A DNA stretch of 10,188 bases from JADHLJ01 sp038118725 (lineage in GTDB: Bacteria; Pseudomonadota; Alphaproteobacteria; Thalassobaculales; Thalassobaculaceae), in the NCBI GenBank assembly GCA_038118725.1, contig JAYOIK010000117.1, forward strand, positions 1 through 10,188, in the 5' to 3' direction. The position numbers were made by a program, and so were the translations under genes. Of the stretch, positions 1 through 7,490 are shown one piece after another; the first letter of the stretch is position 1, and every line of letters begins with the position of its first letter. The notes beneath the pieces are model-generated. The model was given only the letters and a program-made list of their open reading frames with translations, did no database searches and was not told the DNA's origin.

Positions 1-297
1 GGCGCTGTTTTGAATGGCGCGGTTCTGAAGGACGCCAATCTGAGCGAGACTAACTTGGCCGGCGCGATTGCCCGAGGCGTGAACTTTACCGAGGCCCGTC
101 TTCCGAATGTGGATCTGTCCGGAGCGGATCTCACCGGCGCTCGATTTGTCGAAGCCACGCTTTGGGCGGTGGATTTCACCAACGCGGATCTCACCGATGC
201 CGATTTAACCGACGCGGTGATGCCGGAAGCGATTTTCACCGGCGCGAAACTCTGCCGAACCAAGTTGCCGACTGGGATCGACAATTCCGGTTGCTGA
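1..297 (+). CDS. Pentapeptide-repeat protein, C-terminal part (5' end outside window)
   Basis: The frame is open from the first base and ends at TGA 295-297, so only the last 98 residues are visible. They form successive five-residue units of the A(D/N)LxX type: AVLKD, ANLSE, TNLAG, then VDLSG, ADLTG, ARFVE, and later ADLTD twice. This is the signature of pentapeptide-repeat proteins, which fold into a right-handed four-sided beta helix. The repeat runs almost to the end and finishes in a short non-repeat tail containing the only two cysteines visible. The first in-frame start-like codon is a TTG at 10, but the repeat pattern is already in phase before it, so the true start lies upstream. The family has no single function (some members mimic DNA and protect gyrase, many are unassigned), and nothing here allows a specific role. 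It converges on the MAPEG gene with 27 bp between. Confidence 0.88.
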   Translation, partial: GAVLNGAVLKDANLSETNLAGAIARGVNFTEARLPNVDLSGADLTGARFVEATLWAVDFTNADLTDADLTDAVMPEAIFTGAKLCRTKLPTGIDNSGC

Positions 298-324
298 TTC
301 CCGAAAGGGCCTGGACCTTCGCGA

Positions 325-711
325 CTACATCAGTTCCAGGAAGATCAGCAGCAGACCAACCGTGGATGCGGCCCACACGCCGGTGCGCACCCAGGGTAGG
401 CCGATGATATAGACTGGAACATAGGCCACCCGCGCCCAAAAGAAGAGCTGTGCTCCGAGGACCGTATTGTCCGTGCTTGTCCCGGTCGCTTGCGCGATCA
501 ACACCAGGATCGCGAACAACACGAGGCTTTCCAGCAGATTGCGATGGGCGCGAATGGCGCGTCCGACCCAACCGGTGAAGGCCGGCGCGGGATCGCGGTT
601 TCCCGCCATGGTCGGCAGGCCGACTTGAATGATGCCCCCAATCGCGCCAATGGCGGCTTGCGCGATCGTCAGCGCGACGGTCCAAAGCAGTAAGGTGAGT
701 TCTACAGACAT
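325..711 (-). CDS. MAPEG family integral membrane protein
   Basis: This 128-residue protein is of typical size for MAPEG (membrane-associated proteins in eicosanoid and glutathione metabolism). It has four predicted hydrophobic segments at about residues 5-30, 60-76, 84-102 and 108-127. Family-like motifs are the RAHRNLLESLVLF stretch at the start of the second helix and FWARVAYVPVYIIG in the third, followed by LPWVRTGVW. Eukaryotic members are trimeric glutathione transferases or leukotriene synthases; most bacterial members are uncharacterised, so enzyme activity is not assumed. The ATG at 711 has a strong AGGAGG ribosome site (minus strand, 718-723) six bases upstream, which fixes the start. 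It lies 51 bp downstream of the Sir2 gene on the same strand and is probably co-transcribed with it. No terminator is evident in the 27 bp before the convergent upstream gene. Confidence 0.85.
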   Translation of the reverse strand: MSVELTLLLWTVALTIAQAAIGAIGGIIQVGLPTMAGNRDPAPAFTGWVGRAIRAHRNLLESLVLFAILVLIAQATGTSTDNTVLGAQLFFWARVAYVPVYIIGLPWVRTGVWAASTVGLLLIFLELM

Positions 712-762
712 GGTGTTCCTCCTCGTTGATCCGAATATCGCCGTCGGATGCCAGCCGAGATG

Positions 763-1539
763 TCACGTGCCCCGGTTCGTTGTAACCGCCGCCGACAGGG
801 TTTCGCCTATTTCCTCATGCAGAACGAGATCCGCGTAACCGTCCAGCGGCGTTTCCTCGCGGTTCAAAATCACCAGCCTGGCGCCGTTCCGTTTCGCGAC
901 GAGAGGAAAGGACGCGGCGGGATGAACAACCAGCGAGGAGCCGATGACAATGAACAGATCGCATGCCAAAGTCTCTTCCTCGGCGCGCCGCATCGGTCCC
1001 GCGGGCATCGATTGGCCGAAGGAAATCGTGGCGGTCTTCACCATGCCGCCGCAATCCCGGCAAAGCGGCAACTCATCGCGGCCGATGAAGCTTTGCTTGA
1101 TCACGTCAAGCTCGTGCCGACATCCGCAGTCGAGACATGTGGCGTAACTGCCGTTGCCGTGCAGTTCGATTACCCGCTCATCCGGAATGCCGGAATCCTG
1201 ATGTAGATTGTCGATATTCTGGGTGATGATCGCCGAGACGGTGCCGCGCCGCACGAGTTCCGCGACGGCTTGATGACCTAGATTGGGCTCGGCCTGGGCG
1301 AAGGTCTCTTCCATCGCGAATTTTCGCCGCCATGACTCCCGGCGCATTTCCTCGCTGGCGACAAAGTCCTGGAACTCGATGGGCGCCATCTTCGTCCAAA
1401 TGCCGCCGGGGCTGCGAAAATCGGGGATGCCGGATTCGGTGGAAATGCCGGCGCCGGTGAACACCACCGCGCGCGCGCTTTCATTGAGCATGGCGGCGAG
1501 CGAGGCGGAGGGTGAGAATATATTGTCCAAGTCACGCAT
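763..1539 (-). CDS. Sir2 family NAD-dependent protein deacylase (sirtuin)
   Basis: The protein has 258 residues, near the usual length of bacterial sirtuins. It should remove acetyl or other acyl groups from lysine in the cytoplasm, using NAD+ and releasing nicotinamide and O-acyl-ADP-ribose. Visible motifs are GAGIS at 29-33 and PDFR at 39-42 (NAD binding), TQNIDNLH from 106, the catalytic His in ELHGNG (H127), four zinc ligands as two CxxC pairs (C135/C138 and C160/C163), SFGQSMP from 173, and GSSLVVHPA from 200. I see no clear Tyr-x-x-Arg pair of the desuccinylase type; the corresponding stretch reads ESWRRKF. Deacetylation is therefore the more likely main activity, by inference. The ATG at 1539 has no good Shine-Dalgarno sequence. 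A TACACT hexamer ends seven bases before it, so a leaderless transcript is possible but weakly supported. The MAPEG gene follows on the same strand. Confidence 0.93.
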   Translation of the reverse strand: MRDLDNIFSPSASLAAMLNESARAVVFTGAGISTESGIPDFRSPGGIWTKMAPIEFQDFVASEEMRRESWRRKFAMEETFAQAEPNLGHQAVAELVRRGTVSAIITQNIDNLHQDSGIPDERVIELHGNGSYATCLDCGCRHELDVIKQSFIGRDELPLCRDCGGMVKTATISFGQSMPAGPMRRAEEETLACDLFIVIGSSLVVHPAASFPLVAKRNGARLVILNREETPLDGYADLVLHEEIGETLSAAVTTNRGT

Positions 1540-1603
1540 GAGACGAAGTGTAGCTCATGAATCACGACGCGCGCATCAAATCATCGCGTCGACGGGCTTT
1601 ACG

Positions 1604-1630
1604 TTGAATCCACCCCAAAGCCGGTATATC
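1604..1630 (+). promoter_or_regulatory. Possible cysD promoter with inverted repeat
   Basis: In the 146-bp divergent gap between the Sir2 gene and cysD, TTGAAT (1604-1609) and TATATC (1625-1630) could serve as -35 and -10 boxes, but the 15-base spacer is short. An inverted repeat GGCTTT (1595-1600) and AAAGCC (1617-1622) brackets the -35-like box and could be an operator or chance. The start point would leave a leader of about 50 bases before the TTG start of cysD. This is pattern matching only. Confidence 0.25.
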
Positions 1631-1685
1631 CACTGTCCGTCGAACCCAACGCGGCGCGTGCCGCGATCGCCAAGAGGAGCCCGCA

Positions 1686-2657
1686 TTGGCCCAGCCGACC
1701 GAAACCACCGATCGAGCCTCCGCGGGTGCCGTCGGTAGCGGCTCCGGCGCGGCGCTGCCCCGCCTGTCGCATCTCGATCGACTGGAATCCGAAAGCATCC
1801 ACATTATTCGCGAAGTCGCGGCTGAGTTTCGCGACCCGGTGATGCTCTACTCGATCGGCAAGGATTCCGCGGTGATGCTGCACTTGGCGATGAAGGCCTT
1901 CGCGCCGGGCAAGCCACCGTTCCCGCTGCTCCATGTCGACACGACCTGGAAGTTCAAGGAGATGATCAGCTTCCGAGACGAGACCGCCAAGCGCCTGGGG
2001 CTGGACCTTATCGTACATATCAACGCCGACGGCGTGGCGCGCGGTGTCGGGCCGTTTACCCATGGCTCCAAGGTCCATACCGATATCATGAAGACCGAAT
2101 CCCTGAAGCAGGCGCTCGACGCCGGGCGCTATGACGCGGCGTTCGGCGGCGCGCGGCGCGATGAGGAGAAGTCACGCGCCAAGGAACGGGTGTTTTCCTT
2201 CCGCAGCGCCGCGCATCGATGGGACCCCAAGAACCAGCGACCGGAACTCTGGAACCTCTACAACACCCGGATCGCGCCGGGAGAAAGCGTGCGTGTCTTT
2301 CCCCTGTCGAATTGGACCGAGTTGGATATCTGGCAGTATATCCACCGCGAGGACATTCCGATCGTGCCGCTCTATTTCGCGGCGGAGAGACCGATCGTGC
2401 GGCGCGCCGGCGTGCTGGTAATGGTCGACGACGACCGGCTGCCGCTTGAGCCGGGCGAGGAGCCGGAGATGATGAAGGTTCGATTTCGAACCCTCGGCTG
2501 CTATCCCCTGACCGGCGCGGTGCCGTCCGAGGCGACGAGTGTCGCCGATATCATTCTTGAACTCCTGGCGAGCCGAACCTCGGAGCGCCAGGGCCGGGTG
2601 ATCGACAATGATCAGATCGGCTCGATGGAGAAGAAGAAGCAGGAAGGGTATTTCTGA
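1686..2657 (+). CDS. cysD: Sulfate adenylyltransferase subunit 2 (ATP sulfurylase small subunit)
   Basis: CysD is the catalytic subunit of the heterodimeric ATP sulfurylase. With the GTPase CysN it converts sulfate and ATP to adenosine 5'-phosphosulfate (APS). At 323 residues it is slightly longer than E. coli CysD because of about 25 low-complexity N-terminal residues. Family marks are LYSIGKDSAVMLHLA (PP-loop, SIGKDS at 56-61), LLHVDTTWKFKEMI from 81, the GGARRDEEKSRAKER block at 154-168, and QRPELWNLYN from 184. The chosen start is a TTG with GAGGAG (1674-1679) six bases upstream; no ATG occurs before the conserved domain, which begins near LSHLDRLESESIHII. The stop TGA shares its last base with the ATG of cysNC, so the two are translationally coupled in one operon. 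The product could serve cysteine synthesis, sulfation or both. It is equivalent to NodP in rhizobia. Confidence 0.97.
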   Translation: MAQPTETTDRASAGAVGSGSGAALPRLSHLDRLESESIHIIREVAAEFRDPVMLYSIGKDSAVMLHLAMKAFAPGKPPFPLLHVDTTWKFKEMISFRDETAKRLGLDLIVHINADGVARGVGPFTHGSKVHTDIMKTESLKQALDAGRYDAAFGGARRDEEKSRAKERVFSFRSAAHRWDPKNQRPELWNLYNTRIAPGESVRVFPLSNWTELDIWQYIHREDIPIVPLYFAAERPIVRRAGVLVMVDDDRLPLEPGEEPEMMKVRFRTLGCYPLTGAVPSEATSVADIILELLASRTSERQGRVIDNDQIGSMEKKKQEGYF

Positions 2658-4558
2658 TGCCCAATGCCGATGGCCAGCCGATTGGCGATATTGATGCCTT
2701 TCTCGCCGATCAGGATCGCAAGGACCAGTTGCGCTTCATAACCTGTGGCTCGGTGGATGACGGCAAGTCCACGCTGCTGGGCCGGTTGCTGCATGACTCC
2801 AAGACGGTGTTCGAGGATCAGCTCGCCGCGACCGAGGGCGAGAGCGCGAAATACGGTACCCAGGGGGCGGCGGTTGACCTGGCCCTGCTTGTCGATGGCT
2901 TGCAGGCGGAGCGCGAGCAGGGAATCACGATCGACGTTGCCTACCGATATTTCGAGACCGACAAGCGGAAATTCATCGCCGCCGATACGCCCGGGCATGA
3001 GCAATACACGCGCAACATGGCGACCGGAGCCTCGAACGCGGAGCTGGCGATCATTCTCATAGACGCCCGCAAGGGCGTGCTGACGCAAACCCGCCGACAC
3101 AGTTTCATCGTCTCTCTGTTCGGCATTCGCCAAGTTGTTCTGGCGGTCAACAAGCTCGACCTGATGGGGTACGAGCGCGAGGTTTACGACGCCATTGTCG
3201 CCGACTATCTGAGCTTCGCGAAGGAATTGGGCATCAATGACGTTCGCTGCGTGCCGATCTCGGCATTGCAAGGCGATAACGTTTTCGCGGCCTCGTCCAA
3301 CATGCCCTGGTATGACGGCCCGACCCTGATGGAAGTGCTGGAGACGGTTGAAACCCGTCGCGACAACCTTGAGAGCGCGTTTCGGATGCCGGTTCAGAGG
3401 GTGAGCCGCCCCAACGCCGATTTCCGAGGGTTTAGCGGCCTGATTGCGTCGGGCTCGATCGCGGTGGGCGACCCGGTGACGGCGGCGCTTTCCGGCCGGC
3501 CGGCGAAAGTGACGCGCATCCTCGGCCCCTCCGGAGATCTCGCGACCGCTCTGGCGGGACAATCGGTAACCCTCGTCTTGGATCGGGAGATCGATGTCAG
3601 TCGCGGTGATGTCCTGGCCCGCGCCGAGAAGGAACCGGCAACCGCCGATCAATGCGCCGCGCATCTCTTGTGGATGTCCGGCGAGGCGATGCTGCCGGAG
3701 CGCACCTACACGATCCGGCTCGGCGCCGCGACGGCGACTGCGCGGATTACGGATCTGGTGCACCGGATTGACGTCAACACGCTCGAACATCTCGCCGCCA
3801 AGACTCTCGAGTTGAACGATGTCGGTTATTGCAAGATCGCTCTGGACCGCGCGCTGGCCTTCGACCCCTTCGCCGAGGTGGCGCGAACCGGGTGCTTTGT
3901 GTTGATCGACAGCTTCACCAACGCGACGGTCGGTGCCGGGGTTATCGATTTCCCGTTGCGCCGGGCCAGTAACATCGCCTGGCACGATATGAAGGTCGAC
4001 AAGGCGGCCCGCGCCCGGACCAACGGCCAGAAACCCTGTGTTCTATGGTTCACCGGTCTTTCCGGCGCCGGCAAGTCGACCGTCGCGGATCGTCTGGAAC
4101 AGCGCCTGCACGCGCTAGGGAGGCGTACCTATCTGTTGGACGGCGACAACGTTCGTCACGGCTTGAACAAGGATCTGGGCTTCACCGACCAGGATCGGGT
4201 CGAGAACATCCGCCGCGTCGCCGAGGTTTCCAAGCTCATGGTCGACGCGGGGTTGATCACCCTCGTGTCCTTCATCTCGCCCTTCCGCTCCGAGCGGGCG
4301 ATGGCGCGCTCCCTCATGGAGGAGGGCGAATTCGTCGAGATCTTCGTCGACACGCCGCTGGAGATCTGCGAGGCGCGGGATCCGAAGGGCCTTTACAAAA
4401 AGGCCCGGGCGGGGGAGTTGCGGAACTTCACCGGTATCGACTCCGACTACGAGGCCCCCGAGGCGGCGGAGATCGTGCTGAAAAGCGGCGAGCAGGACGT
4501 CGAAACCCTGGTCCAGCAAGTGATCGATTATCTCGACCGCATGCAGGGCCGAGGTTGA
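2657..4558 (+). CDS. cysNC: Bifunctional sulfate adenylyltransferase subunit 1 / APS kinase (CysN-CysC fusion)
   Basis: This 633-residue fusion carries out two steps of sulfate activation. The N-terminal CysN part is an EF-Tu-like GTPase that drives APS formation by CysD: GSVDDGKST (31-39, P-loop), DTPGH (110-114, G3) and NKLD (165-168, G4), followed by beta-barrel domains up to about residue 445. The C-terminal CysC part is an APS kinase that makes PAPS: GLSGAGKST (467-475, Walker A) and DGDNVRHGL from 495, then FISPFRSER and DPKGLYKKARAGE. Both halves look intact. The ATG overlaps the cysD stop by one base, with AGGAAGGG (2641-2648) eight bases upstream inside cysD. The architecture matches NodQ of rhizobia, which supplies PAPS for Nod-factor sulfation. 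A PAPS-dependent sulfotransferase gene lies about 3 kb downstream at 7581. Fusion also occurs in strains where PAPS simply feeds cysteine synthesis, so the destination of the PAPS is not proved by the fusion. Confidence 0.97.
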   Translation: MPNADGQPIGDIDAFLADQDRKDQLRFITCGSVDDGKSTLLGRLLHDSKTVFEDQLAATEGESAKYGTQGAAVDLALLVDGLQAEREQGITIDVAYRYFETDKRKFIAADTPGHEQYTRNMATGASNAELAIILIDARKGVLTQTRRHSFIVSLFGIRQVVLAVNKLDLMGYEREVYDAIVADYLSFAKELGINDVRCVPISALQGDNVFAASSNMPWYDGPTLMEVLETVETRRDNLESAFRMPVQRVSRPNADFRGFSGLIASGSIAVGDPVTAALSGRPAKVTRILGPSGDLATALAGQSVTLVLDREIDVSRGDVLARAEKEPATADQCAAHLLWMSGEAMLPERTYTIRLGAATATARITDLVHRIDVNTLEHLAAKTLELNDVGYCKIALDRALAFDPFAEVARTGCFVLIDSFTNATVGAGVIDFPLRRASNIAWHDMKVDKAARARTNGQKPCVLWFTGLSGAGKSTVADRLEQRLHALGRRTYLLDGDNVRHGLNKDLGFTDQDRVENIRRVAEVSKLMVDAGLITLVSFISPFRSERAMARSLMEEGEFVEIFVDTPLEICEARDPKGLYKKARAGELRNFTGIDSDYEAPEAAEIVLKSGEQDVETLVQQVIDYLDRMQGRG

Positions 4559-4559
4559 G

Positions 4560-5498
4560 TCAAGCCTCCGGCTTGTCCTTGCGGCCGGCGCTGTAGCGTA
4601 GATTGGTCGAAAGCACTCCCTTTCCGTTCAAGACCGTTAGGCGATGTTCCTTGTGTTTGGACTCGCCGGAGAGATGAATTATCGAAAGCGGTTGGTGTGG
4701 CAGATAAGGTTCGACGAATGTCTTGGTCGCGGCGTCGAAAAAGATCAGCCCACGGTTCGCCAGCCAGTTACATGTGGCTGGTAGAACGTTCCGAGGGAAA
4801 TTCTCGAGATAGACCACGCGGTTGAGGCCAAACTGCTCGGCGTAGAAATCGCGTTTTCTGGCGAGCCCCTCCCGCATGACGGCGTCCCATCTAGCCCATA
4901 GAGGGGAATCGCCGCGAAGAGCGAACACGCCGGAGTTCAGGATTGGAAAATTGCGAAGACGGGCGCCGATTTCCCTGCCGTGAAAAGACTCGTGTACTGC
5001 GTTCGTCCAGTCCGTGATCTTGCCGGTATCGTGATATTGAACGTATGCGCGATCGAGTTCCGCCGATATGCAGATCGACCCATCCGCGGCACCCCTTCCG
5101 AGCAGATTGATCACCGACCATTCCTGTATCCAGCAATCCGCGTCAATCCAGATATAGAGTTCATAGCCAGGAAAGTGTTTCGGCAAGGACGGACGCGCCG
5201 TCATCGCCTGATAACCCCTACTTCCCTGAAGCCATGCCGCGCTCGGAGGTGGATCCGCGGAATTGGGAAGGGATGAGAAATCGACATCCCAGCCCGGCGC
5301 GACCAGGTGCGTCACCAGGGGGCGGAATTGCTCGATGGCTCCTTCGGAAAGTCCGGTGTCCAGCATGCCGATGGCAATATCGGCGCTTTCCGGCTTGTTC
5401 CGGATCGAAAGGATCAGATCCAGAGCGAGAGAAGCGAAGGGTTGGTTCGCCGCCGTGCAGATGATTGTTTTCAAGATATCGCCGTCGGGGTCAGACAA
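4560..5498 (-). CDS. GT8-like glycosyltransferase (GT-A fold), acceptor unknown
   Basis: This 312-residue cytosolic protein has no signal peptide or membrane segment. It looks like a nucleotide-sugar-dependent GT-A glycosyltransferase: KTIICTAANQPF at the N-terminus, a DxD metal/nucleotide motif in LYIWIDADCW (D119-A-D121), LNSGVFAL (187-194), a YAEQFGLN stretch (219-226) and IIHLSGESKHKE (274-284), which resembles the HxxGxxK motif of family GT8. Sugar donor and acceptor cannot be read from the sequence. The TTG start overlaps the end of the monooxygenase gene by 8 bp and has AAGAAGG about six bases upstream. A second TTG at 5474 would begin closer to the fold but lacks a ribosome site, so the longer form is preferred. 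The overlap implies translational coupling to the upstream BVMO gene. The 3' end meets cysNC with one base between. Assignment to exactly GT8 rather than a related family is uncertain. Confidence 0.72.
   Translation of the reverse strand: MSDPDGDILKTIICTAANQPFASLALDLILSIRNKPESADIAIGMLDTGLSEGAIEQFRPLVTHLVAPGWDVDFSSLPNSADPPPSAAWLQGSRGYQAMTARPSLPKHFPGYELYIWIDADCWIQEWSVINLLGRGAADGSICISAELDRAYVQYHDTGKITDWTNAVHESFHGREIGARLRNFPILNSGVFALRGDSPLWARWDAVMREGLARKRDFYAEQFGLNRVVYLENFPRNVLPATCNWLANRGLIFFDAATKTFVEPYLPHQPLSIIHLSGESKHKEHRLTVLNGKGVLSTNLRYSAGRKDKPEA
4561..4575. other. Short hairpin at convergent gene ends
   Basis: CAAGCC-TCC-GGCTTG is a perfect six-base stem with a three-base loop. It lies directly after the cysNC stop and inside the last codons of the convergent glycosyltransferase gene. 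Placement suits a shared transcription end point, but no T-run follows on either strand, so intrinsic termination is doubtful. Confidence 0.25.
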
Positions 5499-7233
5499 TC
5501 GGAACCTTCTTGGCAGCGATCGCCGCCGGTGAAATGATCTCCACGTCCAACGGCACGTGCCAGCGCTCGGTGAGCCGGATCTTGGGGGGCGTGTTGGTGG
5601 GTTCGCCGCCCTTGATCACAAAGCCCTTGAACCCGTTGTCTATCGATTTGTTGCAACGCTCCACATAGATCGGAAAGCCGCCGATATAGGGCATGAAAAC
5701 CCGAGGTCGTCCGGGAATATTGGCGCCGACATACCAGGAACTGCAGGTCGATCGTAGCGAGATCTCGGCGACCTCGTTCACATGCTCGACCCAGGCATCC
5801 TCCTCCTCGAGGGTAGGCTCGATGCTGTCGGCGCCGACGTCCCGCATATGCGCGATGCAATCGGCGATCCAATCCACGTGCTGTTCAATCGACTGGATCA
5901 TGCTTGCCAGGACCGACGGGCTGCCGGGGCCGGTGATCGTGAAGAAATTCGGGAAGCCGTGTGTCGTCAAACCAAGGAATGTACGCGGGCCGGCTTCCCA
6001 TTTCTTGGTCAAGGGAAGACCGTCGCGCCCGGTGATCTTGATCTTGTCGAACGAGCCCGTCATGGCGGCGAAACCGGTGGCGCAGATCAGCACATCGGCC
6101 TGGTATTCGACGCCGTCCACCATAACGCCGCCGGGCGTGATCCGCTCGATCGGGCTTTGCGAGACGTCGACAAGACTGACATGAGGTTTGTTGTAGGTCT
6201 CGTAATACCCGTTATCGACGCAAAGCCGCTTGCAGCCGAACACGACATCAGGCGTAAGCAAGGCGGCGGTTTTCGGATCCTCGACGATTTCATGAATCTT
6301 GCGTTTCGCGAATTCGGCGATGGTGTCGTTTGCTTGCTTGTCGAAAAGTAGGTCGCCATAGGCGCCGAGGAACGGCAGCCCGCCCCGGGCCCAAAACTCC
6401 TCGTATTGCTTCTCGCGTTCCTCGGGACTCGCGGCCAGGGCGGATTCGGGATTGAAGAGAAAATAGACACCGGTCGGCCGCGCTCGCGCCTTGGCCCTTA
6501 GGGCCGGGTAATCGGCCTTGACGCTTTTGACATAGTCGGGATCGAGCTTCTCATTCCAGGCCGGAACGGTGTAGCTGGCGGTGCGCTGGAACACCGTCAG
6601 GCTCTCGGCCGTTTCCGCGATGACCGGGATCGACTGAATGGCGGATGAACCGGTGCCGATGATCGCAACCCGCTTGCCGGAGAAGTTGACATCCTCGTGC
6701 GGCCATTCACCGGTATGGTAAACGGGGCCCGTGAAGTCATCAATGCCGTCGAAGTCGGGCCGGTTCGCCGCCGACAGGCATCCCACCGCCATGACGCAGA
6801 ACTGGGCCGTGACCCGGTCGCCCTTGTCGGTCTCGATGGTCCAGCGGCTCGTCGCCTCGTCATAGGTGGCGGCGGTCACGCGGGTATCGAAATGGATGTC
6901 TCGACGCAGATCGAACCGATCGGCCACGTGGTTGGCATAGGCCAGGATCTCGGGTTGGGGCGCGTATTTCTCGGTCCAGGTCCATTCCTGGTCCAGATCC
7001 TCGTCGAAGGAATAGGAGTACTGCATGCTCTCGACGTCGCAGCGCGCGCCGGGATAGCGGTTCCAGTACCAGGTTCCCCCGACGCCGGAGCCGGCCTCGA
7101 ACACGCGCGCCGTTATGCCGAGCTTGCGCAGGCTGTGCAGCATGTACATGCCGCCAAAGCCGGCGCCGACGATGACGACGTCGTGGGTGGTTCCGACCTC
7201 CGCGCCGCGGGAAGGGGGAGTTGAATCGGGCAT
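5491..7233 (-). CDS. Flavin-dependent Baeyer-Villiger monooxygenase (type I, CHMO/PAMO-like)
   Basis: The 580-residue protein has the full-length layout of type I BVMOs, which use FAD, NADPH and O2 to turn ketones into esters or lactones. Residues 23-28 (GAGFGG) are the FAD Rossmann motif. GGTWYWNRYPGARCD (52-66) fits the BVMO fingerprint [A/G]GxWxxxx[F/Y]P[G/M]xxxD, and FTGPVYHTGEW (167-177) fits FxGxxxHxxxW. GTGSSA (193-198) is the second, NADPH-binding Rossmann motif. D66 and R336 (in GCKRLC) appear to match the active-site Asp66 and Arg337 of phenylacetone monooxygenase as I recall them. These features favour a true BVMO over a simple FMO. The natural substrate is unknown; candidates include cyclic ketones and steroid-like or terpenoid ketones. 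The ATG has GGAG (minus strand, 7240-7243) six bases upstream. The gene is followed by, and overlaps, the glycosyltransferase gene. Confidence 0.93.
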   Translation of the reverse strand: MPDSTPPSRGAEVGTTHDVVIVGAGFGGMYMLHSLRKLGITARVFEAGSGVGGTWYWNRYPGARCDVESMQYSYSFDEDLDQEWTWTEKYAPQPEILAYANHVADRFDLRRDIHFDTRVTAATYDEATSRWTIETDKGDRVTAQFCVMAVGCLSAANRPDFDGIDDFTGPVYHTGEWPHEDVNFSGKRVAIIGTGSSAIQSIPVIAETAESLTVFQRTASYTVPAWNEKLDPDYVKSVKADYPALRAKARARPTGVYFLFNPESALAASPEEREKQYEEFWARGGLPFLGAYGDLLFDKQANDTIAEFAKRKIHEIVEDPKTAALLTPDVVFGCKRLCVDNGYYETYNKPHVSLVDVSQSPIERITPGGVMVDGVEYQADVLICATGFAAMTGSFDKIKITGRDGLPLTKKWEAGPRTFLGLTTHGFPNFFTITGPGSPSVLASMIQSIEQHVDWIADCIAHMRDVGADSIEPTLEEEDAWVEHVNEVAEISLRSTCSSWYVGANIPGRPRVFMPYIGGFPIYVERCNKSIDNGFKGFVIKGGEPTNTPPKIRLTERWHVPLDVEIISPAAIAAKKVPIV

Positions 7234-7276
7234 GGCGGTCTCCGCTCCTCGATAGTCATCATCGTGATCTGGCGGG

Positions 7277-7305
7277 ATTCTGGCAGGGATCGGGCGAATA
7301 GCAAG
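7277..7305 (-). promoter_or_regulatory. Candidate sigma-70 promoter for the BVMO-glycosyltransferase pair
   Basis: On the minus strand, CTTGCT (7300-7305) and CAGAAT (7277-7282) are separated by 17 bases, matching the spacing of the alphaproteobacterial CTTGAC-N17-CTATAT form. The -10 box matches TATAAT at four of six positions. Transcription would begin near 7270, giving a leader of about 37 bases before the BVMO start at 7233. No operator palindrome was recognised. Confidence 0.38.
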
Positions 7306-7316
7306 GTTCGGTGGGC

Positions 7317-7490
7317 CTATTCCACGCGACAGACCCCATGAATCACCCTGATGGTCTCGGCGAATTCCCGGTGCGGCGGCGGATAGGGTAATGGCTGGGA
7401 GATATGCACCGTTTGCCAGCCGTTTTCACTATTCATCCGATCAAGGGTTCGGGAGATGCGTTCCAGGCGGCCCCAAAGAAGCGATTTCAT
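7317..7490 (-). CDS. Possible small hypothetical protein (57 aa)
   Basis: An ATG at 7490 opens a 57-codon frame ending in TAG at 7317-7319, 83 bp upstream of and on the same strand as the BVMO gene. The protein starts with a likely amphipathic helix (MKSLLWGRLERISRTLDRMN), then a proline-rich turn (LPYPPPH) and a second helical stretch (REFAETIRVIHGVCRVE). About 65% of third positions are G or C by my count, which is compatible with coding but not decisive. An AAGG lies four bases before the ATG, a weak ribosome site. A second ATG at codon 19 is possible. I do not recognise the family and assign no function. The longer open frame running upstream through the sulfotransferase and ilvC genes is antisense shadow; only this tail lies outside other genes. 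It overlaps the open upstream extension of the sulfotransferase frame, which argues against that extension. Confidence 0.4.
   Translation of the reverse strand: MKSLLWGRLERISRTLDRMNSENGWQTVHISQPLPYPPPHREFAETIRVIHGVCRVE

Noticed and set aside
298..324. CCC-GAAA-GGG hairpin between the pentapeptide and MAPEG genes as a terminator
   Set aside because: The stem has three base pairs and no T-run follows on either strand.
236..766. Minus-strand open frame (176 codons) overlapping the MAPEG gene
   Set aside because: It covers the MAPEG gene in another frame, is Arg/Ser/His-rich without hydrophobic segments, and lacks the strong ribosome site that the MAPEG start has.
2612..3985. Minus-strand open frame (457 codons) opposite cysNC
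   Set aside because: It is a mirror of the conserved CysN sequence and has no recognisable domain; its composition is typical of shadow frames in GC-rich DNA.
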